Shown in pieces: positions 52,756 to 61,272 of a stretch of DNA of 64,000 nt. The position numbers and the translations under genes were made by a program. Source of the DNA: an uncultured Paludibaculum sp. (GTDB lineage Bacteria; Acidobacteriota; Terriglobia; Bryobacterales; Bryobacteraceae); assembly GCF_963665245.1 (NCBI RefSeq), contig NZ_OY762267.1:3072001-3136000 (forward strand), given 5' to 3'. Below the pieces are notes generated by a model, which saw only the letters and a list, made by a program, of their open reading frames with translations, had not been told where the DNA came from and did not search any database. Numbering within the stretch: position 1 is the stretch's first letter; each line of letters starts with the position of its first letter.

Positions 52756-53594
52756 AACTGATGAACACCCAGCACGGCCCGGCCGTGCTCCACAACGGCG
52801 CTGCCGTCCTCTTCAGCGAGATCAATGCGAAGCGCGGCTCAGCGCTGCCCGCCGATCTGCTGAGCCTGATCCAGTCCGGCGACCTCAGCGCCCTCCAGGA
52901 CCTGCGCGGCATCGAGGGCGAGCCGCTTTCCGAGATCACACCTCAGCTGCCCTTCACTCCGCCCAAGATCTGGTGCATCGGCCTCAACTACAAGAGCCAC
53001 GCCGAAGACATCAACGCCGTCCAACCGGAGGAGCCCGGCAGCTTCATGAAGCCCGCCTCCTGCCTCTTCCGGCCCGGCGGCGACATCGTGCTGCCCCCGG
53101 CCGAAGTGTCGAATGACGTCGACGCCGAAGGCGAACTCGGTGTGGTCATCGGCCGCCGTTGCCGCTTCGTTCCAGCCGAGCACATCCCCGAGGTGATCTT
53201 CGGCTACACCACGACGCTCGACCTCACCGCACTCGACGTCCTCGCGAAGAACACCCGCTACCTCACCCGCTCCAAGTCCATCGATACGTTCTTCAGCTTT
53301 GGGCCCATCATCGTCACCGCCGACGAGGTGCCTGACGTCGCCGCTCTCGAGGTAATCACCGGCCACAACGGCGGAATCTGCTCCCGCGACTTCGTCCACC
53401 ACATGCGCCACCTGCCCCACGAACTGGTCCGCTTCCACAGCGACTTCTTCACATTGGCGCCCGGAGACCTCATCTCCACCGGCTGTCCCAAGGGTGCGCG
53501 CATCAAAGCCGGCGACGTGGTCGACTCGCGCATCGACGGCGTCGGCCGCCTCACCGCCAAAGTCACACAGGGCGCACGAGTACCGCTTTACTAA
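52752..53594 (+). CDS. Fumarylacetoacetate hydrolase-family protein
   Basis: 280 residues from ATG 52752 (ATGA overlap with the gene before). The FAH domain begins at KIWCIGLNYKSHAED and shows the metal site: Glu in EGELGVVIGRR, Asp in TLDLTA, with GPIIVTADEVPD and TGCPKGARIKAGD. Members hydrolyse or decarboxylate beta-diketo or 2-keto acids from aromatic or sugar acid breakdown. The four-base overlaps tie it to the homoserine dehydrogenase-like gene, so the two may act on successive intermediates, which is inference. Confidence 0.85.
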   Translation: MKLMNTQHGPAVLHNGAAVLFSEINAKRGSALPADLLSLIQSGDLSALQDLRGIEGEPLSEITPQLPFTPPKIWCIGLNYKSHAEDINAVQPEEPGSFMKPASCLFRPGGDIVLPPAEVSNDVDAEGELGVVIGRRCRFVPAEHIPEVIFGYTTTLDLTALDVLAKNTRYLTRSKSIDTFFSFGPIIVTADEVPDVAALEVITGHNGGICSRDFVHHMRHLPHELVRFHSDFFTLAPGDLISTGCPKGARIKAGDVVDSRIDGVGRLTAKVTQGARVPLY

Positions 53595-53635
53595 GTGGCT
53601 GGTTTCGGAAGTCCGGACACTAGGGGAGCCAAGCC

Positions 53636-53780
53636 TTCAGCCATCAGCGGTCAGCCTGCGGGCCCTGCAAGTACGGCGGACCCCAGGTCCGCGCGGGGTC
53701 CCCAGCCCCCGCAAACGCCCCAACCCGCAAATTCCTCCGCGGACGATCCCGGAGCTGACGGCTGACCGCTGAGGGCTGAA
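53636..53780. repeat. 145-bp element with 21-bp terminal inverted repeats (copy 3 of the GCTGA repeat group)
   Basis: The left arm 53636-53656 and right arm 53760-53780 are inverted copies that agree at 20 of 21 positions. The interior carries GCTGACGGCTGA (53754-53765), the core shared with the repeats at 9.4 and 38.1 kb. No open frame or transposase inside. It occupies part of the 356-bp gap between converging FAH and LysE genes; the rest of the gap holds only the hairpin below. Confidence 0.75.
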
Positions 53781-53828
53781 TTCTGAAAGCTTGTCTCCAA
53801 CCCACAACCAAATCCGCCCCCACCATTA

Positions 53829-53847
53829 CCCCCGGCATCGCCGGGGG
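53829..53847. terminator. Strong hairpin between converging genes
   Basis: CCCCCGGC (53829-53836), loop ATC, GCCGGGGG (53840-53847): a perfect 8-bp stem of C and G. There is no T run on either side, so intrinsic termination is possible but unproven. It lies between the FAH and LysE gene ends. Confidence 0.4.
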
Positions 53848-53950
53848 CCCATCCCAACCCAGATAGCGCCCGCACCACCGGCAACAGCATCCGAATCTAT
53901 CAGCGGCCAACCCGGCCTGGCTGACACCTGATAGTTATCATCCCCGCCCA

Positions 53951-54520
53951 CTACCAAACATCCCAAAACGGCCTCCCAATCACACTCAACCCAAATCCGA
54001 ACAGCACGCACGCCGCGACCCGGTTGATCCAGACGAACGCAACAGGTGTCACCCGCTGCCGCATCAACGATGCCGAAGTCGACAGAATCGCCCACCAGAT
54101 CATCGACCCGGTGAAGACGCCGCCGACAAACCACACCGGCGCCGTGGCCCCCACGCCGGCCACCATCGCCGCGAAGGCGAGAATCGTCATGGGGTTCGAG
54201 ACCGTCAGCAGGAACGTCGACCAGAACCCCGAGCCCTGTGCCGCCTCCGTGCCCGGCTCACTACGCAGCGTCTGCCACGCCAGCCAGAACAGCAGCAATC
54301 CTCCAATCACCGCCGCCGGCCGTTGCCAGGCTGCCAGCATCGTGACGCCCAGCACCGCCAGCGCCCCGTAGCAGAGGTCCGCCGCCGCGGCGCCCAGGCC
54401 GCAGATGAACCCCGCACGCATCCCGCTCGTGAGAGAACGTCTTAACACCAGCAGTCCAATCGGCCCCACCGGCGCCGCGATCGAGAATCCCAGTACAATC
54501 CCTTTCCAAAAAGCGTCCAT
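53951..54520 (-). CDS. LysE-family amino acid exporter
   Basis: 189 residues with six hydrophobic segments. The N-terminal FSIAAPVGPIGLLVLRRSL and VSNPMTILAFAAM motifs are typical of LysE/RhtB transporters, which export amino acids or similar metabolites by proton exchange. The gene stands back to back with an AsnC/Lrp-type regulator, the classic arrangement for a regulated exporter. A TAACAT box lies 6 nt before the ATG. The substrate is unknown. Confidence 0.88.
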   Translation of the reverse strand: MDAFWKGIVLGFSIAAPVGPIGLLVLRRSLTSGMRAGFICGLGAAAADLCYGALAVLGVTMLAAWQRPAAVIGGLLLFWLAWQTLRSEPGTEAAQGSGFWSTFLLTVSNPMTILAFAAMVAGVGATAPVWFVGGVFTGSMIWWAILSTSASLMRQRVTPVAFVWINRVAACVLFGFGLSVIGRPFWDVW

Positions 54521-54526
54521 GCCAGT

Positions 54527-54532
54527 ATGTTA
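54527..54532 (-). promoter_or_regulatory. -10 box TAACAT of the leaderless LysE gene
   Basis: On the minus strand TAACAT, then ACTGGC (6 nt), then ATG. It lies in the 67-bp gap shared with the divergent AsnC-type regulator, which probably binds here. Confidence 0.45.
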
Positions 54533-54587
54533 GAAACGATTGCCGATTTTGGACAGACGGGATCGAAGGCCGAATCGAGGAAAGACC

Positions 54588-55028
54588 ATGGAATCGATGG
54601 ACGCACGGGACTGGCAGCTTTTGAAACTGTTGCAGGAGGATGCGCGTATGCCCTTCGCCGAGCTCGGCCGCCGTGTGAAACTCACTCCGCCTGCAGTGGC
54701 GGAGCGCGTCCGGCGCATGGAAGATCAGGGAATCATTCAGGGATACACGGCTCGTATCAACAGGGCCGCTATCGGCCGGCCGCTGCGCGTCTTTCTACGT
54801 GTCCACGTGCCGCCCAAGGAGTATCCGAAGTTCCTGAGGATCGTGCCGCTGGAGCCCTGCCTGGAGGAATGCCACCACGTCACCGGCGCGGAAGCCTTCA
54901 TCCTCAAAGCTTCAGTGCGCGACGTGGCGGAACTCGAGCAGATCATTCAGAAGTTCAGCCTGTTCGGGCCCACCGTCACGTCCATCGTTCTTTCCACTCC
55001 GATGGACCGGCCCAATTCGCAACTGTGA
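54588..55028 (+). CDS. Lrp/AsnC-family transcriptional regulator
   Basis: 146 residues from ATG 54588, with GAGGAAA just upstream. Helix-turn-helix at ~5-55 (DWQLLKLLQEDARMPFAELGRRVKLTPPAVAERVRRMEDQGII), then the ligand-sensing RAM/AsnC domain with VPLEPCLEECHHVTGAEAFILKASV. Such proteins form octamers and respond to amino acids. The position opposite the LysE exporter suggests that it switches that gene on when its amino acid accumulates. Confidence 0.9.
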   Translation: MESMDARDWQLLKLLQEDARMPFAELGRRVKLTPPAVAERVRRMEDQGIIQGYTARINRAAIGRPLRVFLRVHVPPKEYPKFLRIVPLEPCLEECHHVTGAEAFILKASVRDVAELEQIIQKFSLFGPTVTSIVLSTPMDRPNSQL

Positions 55029-55031
55029 TCC

Positions 55032-56021
55032 CTACGGAACCATCAGGTTCGGAGGAATGAAGAGCGACGCGGAGAGCCACCGGCTCAACCAGCCCTTCTG
55101 CTCCCGGAAATCAGCCCACTCAATAGCGCTCGCATCACCCTGGTCGGCGAAGAACCCGACGCCACCGGACTTCAGCTTCGAGTCGGACCACTCGTCCACG
55201 ACATGCCCGTCGATCAATGTCGTGAAGCGGCTGCCCCGCACCATGGCCGTGATGTTGTAGCGGCGGTCCCGCTGCAGTGTCATCGGCAGCGGCAATTCAG
55301 CCCGGTCAAACGTCCAGGAGTTCATCACCCCGTAGCGCAGTATGCTCGCGCTCGATGACAGCCCCGTCCCCGAGATCAGTATCTTGGTCGCGTAGTAGTT
55401 GTCCGTATCCCGCGCCCGGAACGCCCAACCCATGCCCTTCCGTTCAATCGACGCCCGGAATTGCAGTTCGTAGTCCTTGCTGTTCAAGGTCGGCCGCCAC
55501 AGGCGGAGTTTCCCTGGAGTCACCACGCCGCCGTTCCAGGACCAGCCCGACGCAGTGCCCGTCCACTCGGAAACGCGGCCCTTGAAGTCAGATCGCATCT
55601 GCAGCGGTTGCTCACCGGGCAGGTGGCTCTGCAACCAGCTCACCCAGTTGTTGGTGACACTCGATCGCCGCACCAGATGGCGGTCGTCTCCTCCGCTCGG
55701 CAGCGTGGTCGGCGCCGCGCTGGCCAGGGGACTCGGTCCGCTGCCCGCGTTGCTGTCCGGAAACATCAGACGCAAACCGAACATGGCGGCCAGAATGCCG
55801 AAAACAACACCGGCCAATGCGGTGTTCGATGACTTGCCCTGTTGTTGCTTATTTGGCTCGGAGTGAGTCGACTCCCAGAAAGGGTCTTCCTCATACTCCA
55901 TATCCCTCATCATCGACGCGGAGGCACGCGGCCCCCGTCTTCTGCAGCTCTCGCCGCAGAACTCGCGGTCCGTCAATTGCCTCAGCGGGCTGATGGATCT
56001 CCCGCACCTTTGACAACGCAT
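55032..56021 (-). CDS. Membrane-anchored protein with N-terminal zinc ribbon and C-terminal jelly-roll domain
   Basis: 329 residues. An N-terminal treble-clef-like zinc site (MRCQRCGRSISPL...FCGESC) is cytoplasmic. A membrane helix at ~70-87 is followed by a Ser/Pro/Ala linker, then a beta-sandwich (~125-315) with FKGRVSEWTGTASGWSW, YELQFRASIERKGMGWAFRA and GGVGFFADQGDASAIEWADF. The last domain resembles LamG/DUF1080-type carbohydrate-binding jelly rolls. No catalytic residues seen. GGAG about 9 nt upstream of the ATG is its ribosome site. Function unknown; it may link a cytoplasmic partner with a surface glycan. Confidence 0.65.
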   Translation of the reverse strand: MRCQRCGRSISPLRQLTDREFCGESCRRRGPRASASMMRDMEYEEDPFWESTHSEPNKQQQGKSSNTALAGVVFGILAAMFGLRLMFPDSNAGSGPSPLASAAPTTLPSGGDDRHLVRRSSVTNNWVSWLQSHLPGEQPLQMRSDFKGRVSEWTGTASGWSWNGGVVTPGKLRLWRPTLNSKDYELQFRASIERKGMGWAFRARDTDNYYATKILISGTGLSSSASILRYGVMNSWTFDRAELPLPMTLQRDRRYNITAMVRGSRFTTLIDGHVVDEWSDSKLKSGGVGFFADQGDASAIEWADFREQKGWLSRWLSASLFIPPNLMVP

Positions 56022-56155
56022 CCGCTTTCTCCGCTAACTAGCGAATAGTACCAGTGACCTTGCCGGTTCATACCCGACTAAGTGCAAAAGTTCCTTCGCC
56101 TCAGGGTTGGCTCCCCCACACAGGATCCTAAAATCCCTTAACCAACCAGCCTGCT

Positions 56156-59100
56156 TCACCCAAATCGGTACGCGCGGCCCACACCGGGCGCCGACAAAGT
56201 CAATCCGTAGAGGCAGACATGATCGAAGGCCCAGAGATTCGTGCACTCCATTCCGAGTTCCTTCGCATAATCGACCTCTCGGGACCATGGATACGAGCCT
56301 CTAAAAACGGGGATCATGGCCCGAACGGCACCCGGTGGCCAGCCAAGCTCAATCGGGAGCCGCAAACAACTTCGAGCCAAGTCCAGGTCTCTGGACCACG
56401 CACCACAATCCAATGCTTCAATCCGGAATCGGTCGAAGCCCGACAAAACTTTAGTACCCCATTCCACCGGCAGGTTGACACGCCGGTTCAGCCGTCCACC
56501 CAAGTGGTGGATTCCAATTGGGTTAGGATGATTCACGTCATACGGAAAAAGTATCTCCAATTTTGTCGTGGGGAATGCCAGCCGAACAGCGTTGCCGATA
56601 CTCCGCGCATAGTCGCGTAACCTATTGGCCAGAAACGCCGCGTCACTCCCGCCATTCACACTGGGGTCGTCATCCGGCCCGCGGAAAATGTATAACGGCC
56701 GGCCCAGGGCCACTCGGGCAGCCGCCTCAGTCGCCGCGTCGTGGTAGGCCATCCCCCCTAAGGGGTTTTCCGAAGAGTAGTTGGTAAAGTACCACCACGT
56801 GAATTCGCCCATTTGCAGATCCGGATCCAGGCCCGCCGTCGACATCAGCCCGGCAAGGTCAGTGAATACACGTGTTTGAAAAGCTTGCATGGGTGGCGAA
56901 AATGCACAGTGCGTCGACCGTAAACCGCCGAACCCCATATCAGTCAGCACCGGCGCTCCGTCGGGAAAACAAGCGGCGAAACCCTCAGGCGGATTCACCA
57001 ACTCCATCGACACCGCTGTCGTCACCGCCCGACCCGACGCGGCGCACAGCCGGTAGAACTCTGAGTGCCAAGCCCGCGCGCCCGCGTTCAGGGTCCGCTC
57101 CGTCGTCTCGTCCACCACCCACTCGCCCATCACGCCGCCCATCAGGTAGCCCGGGACACCGGACAAGGCTCCCGTCGACTCCGCCGAGTTCTCTACCCGG
57201 CCCGTGACCGGAAACTCGTAGGCCTTGTCCGCCGATCGCGACCAGATCCACAGCTTCGTCTGGTCCGCCTTCGCCCAGACACCCACATACGTGGCATTGA
57301 TCAGATAGGCGAAGTGCCGCGCCACCGACTCCGCCGGCTCGTCCAGCTGAACCGACTTGCCGCACTGCTGTTCACCGATGGTCAGGAAGACCTGATCGCC
57401 CGTCTTGAACTCGCCGCTGAACTCCACGCACAGCCCCGGCGTGGAGCCTCCTACTCTTTTCCTCTGGTTCCACCACAGGATTCCGATGTACTCGTTCAGT
57501 GGCCCGGCCGCCCCTAACTTGTCCAGCATCCACAAGATACGCGCCGGCGGGAGTTTGTAGGTGTGGTCGGTCGAGTAGTCCAGCGCGGGCGTCTGGAACG
57601 TCTGCGGAGGGGCCGCATCGGGCACATCACCCGCTACCACCGCCTCCAGGAAGTCGAAGTAGAACGGGAAGCTCGATAGGGCCGTCAGCCGGACCACGTG
57701 ATCGCCCGCCGCCAGGCCGGACGCCACCTGACGGCGCGTCACCACGGCTGTGTCCACCCCCAACCGTGCCGCGAAGTCGGTCACCTGAACTCCGTCCACC
57801 TCGACGCGCACCGCCCCCCTGTCGGAGGACAGTGAAGTCCCCAGCCACAGATCGTGCGGCCGCGCACAGTGATAGCGGACCGTCACCGCGGCGCCGGCCG
57901 TTTGAGTCACCCGCGCGCAGTTGTCCATGTAGAAGCCACTCTCGGGCTGCCAAGAGCCCTGATATTCACAGCGTTGGTCCAGCGACCCCACGCGCACGCT
58001 ACCAGGGGCCGCCACCCGCAGCCGCCTCACCTCCTCCGGCCCGGTCACGGTCCAGTTCTCGAAGCTGGCGGACCAGAGGGTGTCCTCATACTCCTCGCCA
58101 TCGGCCAGCCTCGGCGCCAGAGTGATCCACATCTGCCGGACACTGGTCCAGCCAAGCGCGGAGAAGTCCAATGAAACGTGCAGCTTAGCCGTTGACGTCC
58201 CGCCCTCGAACTTCACGTAGTCCTGAGCTGTTCGCAGCCGCTCGTTCCTGGAGCACGCATACATCCGGATGAAGTTCGCGTCGTAGCCGCCCTCCGTTGT
58301 CTGAATCCGCAGAATGACACCGTCGGCTTCCGCCCGCAGCCCATAAACGCCGGCACCCCCGTAGCTCGCACTGTTGATCTGGTCGCGCAGGGCCCGGCAA
58401 ACCGTGCCGGATCTGACGTGATAGAGGTCTTCCCTGAACCCCCCTTCCACGTTGACGGCCACCGTTCCGCCGTTATCCAGCCGGGTGTACAGCCTCAACA
58501 CCCAAGGATCGTCACCGATGGCGGCAAACACTTCCGGGTCAGGCTCGCATCCCTCCACCAGCCCGTTTATGCGCATCACCAACTCCTCCGCCACCGCCGC
58601 CGAACTCTGCGCTTCGCTTTCGGAAAACCCATACCCACGTTCCCCGATGATCACCGAATGGCTGTGCCCGCCCCCCAGGGCGTAGATCGGGTACTCCGTC
58701 GAAACCTTACCCGGCACCGTGTAGTCGAACGCCATATTCTGGTACCACAGCGTCACGCGGTCAAAGGCGTCCAACTGGTCGCCGACGATGGTGAACTCGG
58801 CCCGAGCCGGTTGGTCCGGCATCGCCACTACCGTCGCATGGTCGGAAAGACGGACCTTCGAACGCACGCCACCCTCCAGCTCCGCGTCCAGATACGGCCA
58901 GTCAATCGTCGGGTACTTCTTCGACGTCAGCGGCATCAGGCCGCTGTAGGTCACGTCGAAGTCCAGCTTCAACCCGTCGAAACGGAGGTCGGGCAGGTAC
59001 TTCAGCGTCGGATGCTCGAAGAAGTTATCGGCATCCCATAGCGTGACCACCGCGAAATCCGAGGCGTCGCGGAACTCACCCGACACCTGGAACCCCGAGG

Positions 59101-59197
59101 GCGTTGCGCCATGCACAGCCGCCGACGCACCCAGGTGGTCAAATCCCCGCAATTGCACCGTGCGGTCCGGTTGAAGTTTGAAAATCGACTCCGGCAT
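56156..59197 (-). CDS. Very large orphan protein, beta-rich N-terminal half and TIM-barrel-like C-terminal half (possibly phage-tail-like)
   Basis: 1013 residues with no signal peptide or membrane helix. Residues ~1-330 and ~340-520 are beta-rich; VRLTALSSFPFYFDFLEAVV resembles a carbohydrate-binding-like strand set. Residues ~530-1013 read like a TIM barrel (LEILFPYDVNHPNP, GAVRAMIPVFRGSYPW, QMGEFTWWYFTNYSS). From memory the whole resembles proteins annotated as non-contractile tail-sheath proteins with a TIM-barrel domain, but I cannot confirm it and no other phage gene is near. The 3' part (about 56156-56980) looks poorer in GC than the rest. GGAG lies about 8 nt before the ATG. Confidence 0.5.
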   Translation of the reverse strand: MPESIFKLQPDRTVQLRGFDHLGASAAVHGATPSGFQVSGEFRDASDFAVVTLWDADNFFEHPTLKYLPDLRFDGLKLDFDVTYSGLMPLTSKKYPTIDWPYLDAELEGGVRSKVRLSDHATVVAMPDQPARAEFTIVGDQLDAFDRVTLWYQNMAFDYTVPGKVSTEYPIYALGGGHSHSVIIGERGYGFSESEAQSSAAVAEELVMRINGLVEGCEPDPEVFAAIGDDPWVLRLYTRLDNGGTVAVNVEGGFREDLYHVRSGTVCRALRDQINSASYGGAGVYGLRAEADGVILRIQTTEGGYDANFIRMYACSRNERLRTAQDYVKFEGGTSTAKLHVSLDFSALGWTSVRQMWITLAPRLADGEEYEDTLWSASFENWTVTGPEEVRRLRVAAPGSVRVGSLDQRCEYQGSWQPESGFYMDNCARVTQTAGAAVTVRYHCARPHDLWLGTSLSSDRGAVRVEVDGVQVTDFAARLGVDTAVVTRRQVASGLAAGDHVVRLTALSSFPFYFDFLEAVVAGDVPDAAPPQTFQTPALDYSTDHTYKLPPARILWMLDKLGAAGPLNEYIGILWWNQRKRVGGSTPGLCVEFSGEFKTGDQVFLTIGEQQCGKSVQLDEPAESVARHFAYLINATYVGVWAKADQTKLWIWSRSADKAYEFPVTGRVENSAESTGALSGVPGYLMGGVMGEWVVDETTERTLNAGARAWHSEFYRLCAASGRAVTTAVSMELVNPPEGFAACFPDGAPVLTDMGFGGLRSTHCAFSPPMQAFQTRVFTDLAGLMSTAGLDPDLQMGEFTWWYFTNYSSENPLGGMAYHDAATEAAARVALGRPLYIFRGPDDDPSVNGGSDAAFLANRLRDYARSIGNAVRLAFPTTKLEILFPYDVNHPNPIGIHHLGGRLNRRVNLPVEWGTKVLSGFDRFRIEALDCGAWSRDLDLARSCLRLPIELGWPPGAVRAMIPVFRGSYPWSREVDYAKELGMECTNLWAFDHVCLYGLTLSAPGVGRAYRFG

Positions 59198-59329
59198 ATT
59201 CAGTTTCTCCCGAGCGGAAGATACACGCCCTCCACCAACTGCCCGCCGCCGGAAAGCCGAAATTTCTCCCTATCCTCTTCAAAAGACACGACGAGAAAAA
59301 ATACGCTACCCTTGTGACTGGCTTTCCGC

Positions 59330-60112
59330 ATGCCCCCGATTCTCGAGAGAACTGCAATCCGAGCCCGCCTGCACCGCGATGCGCCATGGGCCGCTTACGC
59401 CCTGGGCGACCTCGCCGAGGGCTACTTTCAGCACAGCTCGTGGCTCCAGTCGGGCGACGCTACGGCGCTGCTCTATCGCGAATTCCCCACGCCCATCCTG
59501 TGGATGCAGGGCGCGGGGGACGACCTCGCTCAACTCGTCGCCGAACTGCCGCCCGAGCCGGAATACATCCTGCAGATCCAACCGGCCGCCGTACCCCTGC
59601 TGGAACGGCGCTATCGCATGCAATCGCTCAAGCCGATGTGGCGTATGTCGCTGGATCTCCGCGACTTCCGGCCCGCCGCCAGCGACGGCGCGGTGCGCCT
59701 GACCCCGGCTGACTTGCAGGCACTCCTCGATCTCTACGCCGACGGCGAAGCAGCCCACGAAGGTCCCGACTTCTTCTTCCCCTCCATGCTGGAGCAGGCG
59801 GTCTTCATCGGAGGCTGGGCCGACGGCGAGCTCGCCGCCGTCGCCGGCACGCACCTGGTTTCCACCGCGGATCGGGTGGCGGCCATCGGAAACGTCTACA
59901 CTCGAAGAAGCCGGCGTGGCCAAGGCTGGGCGACCCGCCTGACCACGGCCCTGGTCCAGGAACTGCTGCGCCAGGGCATGGAGACCATTGTTCTCTCGGT
60001 CCACCAGGCCAACCATACGGCTGAGCGCGTCTACCAACGCCTTGGATTTCAAAGACATTGCGACTTTTTCGAAGGTCGCGCCACTCTCCAGGTGAAGCAT
60101 GCCCACTCTTGA
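59330..60112 (+). CDS. GNAT-family N-acetyltransferase
   Basis: 260 residues. The N-terminal ~120 residues form a degenerate first half, and the C-terminal half is a GNAT fold with the acetyl-CoA loop RRSRRGQGWATRL and AERVYQRLGFQRHCDF. The double layout resembles FR47/DUF-type two-domain acetyltransferases. It transfers acetyl from CoA to an amine, substrate unknown. It overlaps the sugar kinase gene by 14 bases, so acetylation of an amino sugar or of the next enzymes is conceivable, but unproven. Confidence 0.8.
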   Translation: MPPILERTAIRARLHRDAPWAAYALGDLAEGYFQHSSWLQSGDATALLYREFPTPILWMQGAGDDLAQLVAELPPEPEYILQIQPAAVPLLERRYRMQSLKPMWRMSLDLRDFRPAASDGAVRLTPADLQALLDLYADGEAAHEGPDFFFPSMLEQAVFIGGWADGELAAVAGTHLVSTADRVAAIGNVYTRRSRRGQGWATRLTTALVQELLRQGMETIVLSVHQANHTAERVYQRLGFQRHCDFFEGRATLQVKHAHS

Positions 60113-61262
60113 TCCAGCGGCTCTGCTCTCGGCCCGTTACGGCCCCGGCCCGTCCGCCGTCCTTTCCGTGCCCGGCCGCGTCAACCTGATTGGCGAACAC
60201 ATCGACTACCACCTGTTGCCGGTGCTGCCCATCGCCATCGACCGCCGCATCCAGATCGCCTTTCGCCGCCGCGAGGACCGCCGCATTCGTGCCGCCTCCG
60301 ACGTCTTTGGCGATCGGGAGTTCGACTGGACCCCCAGGCTCCAGGCCTCCCCCGCGGGCGATTGGGAGAACTATCTCAAGGCGGCGGCCATGGCCGTCCA
60401 GCAAAAGTGGGAGCTCCGCGCCGGCATTGACGTGGCCGTAGTCTCCGACCTGCCTCCGGCGGCTGGCCTGTCCTCCTCCTCGGCTCTGCTCACTGGTATC
60501 ACGCTAGCTCTGCTTCGTGCGAACGGCGTGGACGCCAACTTTGAGGAACTGATGCAGGTCCTGCCCGAGGGCGAGTACTTCGTCGGGACTCGGGGTGGAG
60601 GCATGGACCATGCCGCGGTCCTGGCCTGCCGCCAGGATTGCGCCCTGCTCATCCACTTCGCGCCAGTCTCGGCCACCCCCGTGCCCATCCCGCCCGACCT
60701 TGCCTTCCTGGTGGCCCATAGCCTCACTACCGCCGAGAAGTCCGGCGGCGCACGCGCCGAGTACAACGCCCGCCGCACTGCGGGCTCCAGCGGCCTGCGC
60801 CAGCTTGGGTTCGATTCGTTTGCCGAGGCGCTCGCCCAGCACTCGGTGGGCGACCTCAAAGCCATGGCGGCCAGCCGGTTACGCGACCCCGAACAACGCT
60901 GCTTCCGCCACGTCATCACCGAATCGGGCCGTGTCACGCGTGCCGTCGAGGCTCTGGAACATGGGGATGGCATGACGTTGGGCTCCATCCTGAACGCCTC
61001 CCACGTCAGCCTGCGCGACGACCTGCGGATCAGCAACGCTGATCTGGACGAACTCGTCGTCGCAGCCACCGCCTCCGGCGCCCTGGGGGCGCGCCTCACC
61101 GGAGCCGGCTTCGGCGGCTGTGCCGTCATCCTGTGCCGGGCCAACGAATTGGAGAAGGTGCGGGCCGGTGTCGTCGAGCGCTACTATGCGCGCCGGTCCG
61201 GATTCGTTCCAGAGGTGCACCTGCTGGCCGCCAAGCCATGCGCTGGTGCATTGTATCTGTAG
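60099..61262 (+). CDS. GHMP-family sugar kinase (galactokinase-like)
   Basis: 387 residues. The galactokinase signature region reads GRVNLIGEHIDYH (usual GEHTDYN), the ATP loop is LPPAAGLSSSSAL, the catalytic Asp is in GGGMDHAA, and the C-terminal LTGAGFGGC motif is intact. It phosphorylates a sugar at carbon 1 with ATP. The change of Thr-Asp-Tyr-Asn to Ile-Asp-Tyr-His and the residues after it suggest a sugar other than galactose. The gene downstream encodes a nucleotidyltransferase that would activate the sugar-1-phosphate. Confidence 0.82.
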   Translation: MPTLDPAALLSARYGPGPSAVLSVPGRVNLIGEHIDYHLLPVLPIAIDRRIQIAFRRREDRRIRAASDVFGDREFDWTPRLQASPAGDWENYLKAAAMAVQQKWELRAGIDVAVVSDLPPAAGLSSSSALLTGITLALLRANGVDANFEELMQVLPEGEYFVGTRGGGMDHAAVLACRQDCALLIHFAPVSATPVPIPPDLAFLVAHSLTTAEKSGGARAEYNARRTAGSSGLRQLGFDSFAEALAQHSVGDLKAMAASRLRDPEQRCFRHVITESGRVTRAVEALEHGDGMTLGSILNASHVSLRDDLRISNADLDELVVAATASGALGARLTGAGFGGCAVILCRANELEKVRAGVVERYYARRSGFVPEVHLLAAKPCAGALYL

Positions 61263-61272
61263 GAGCTTGCCG

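Noticed and set aside
56156..59197. Prophage region
   Set aside because: Only one possibly phage-like protein is present; no capsid, terminase, integrase or lysis gene and no att-like repeats lie nearby.
60099..61262. Naming the sugar kinase galK
   Set aside because: The signature departs at the residues that contact the sugar, so the symbol would claim too much.
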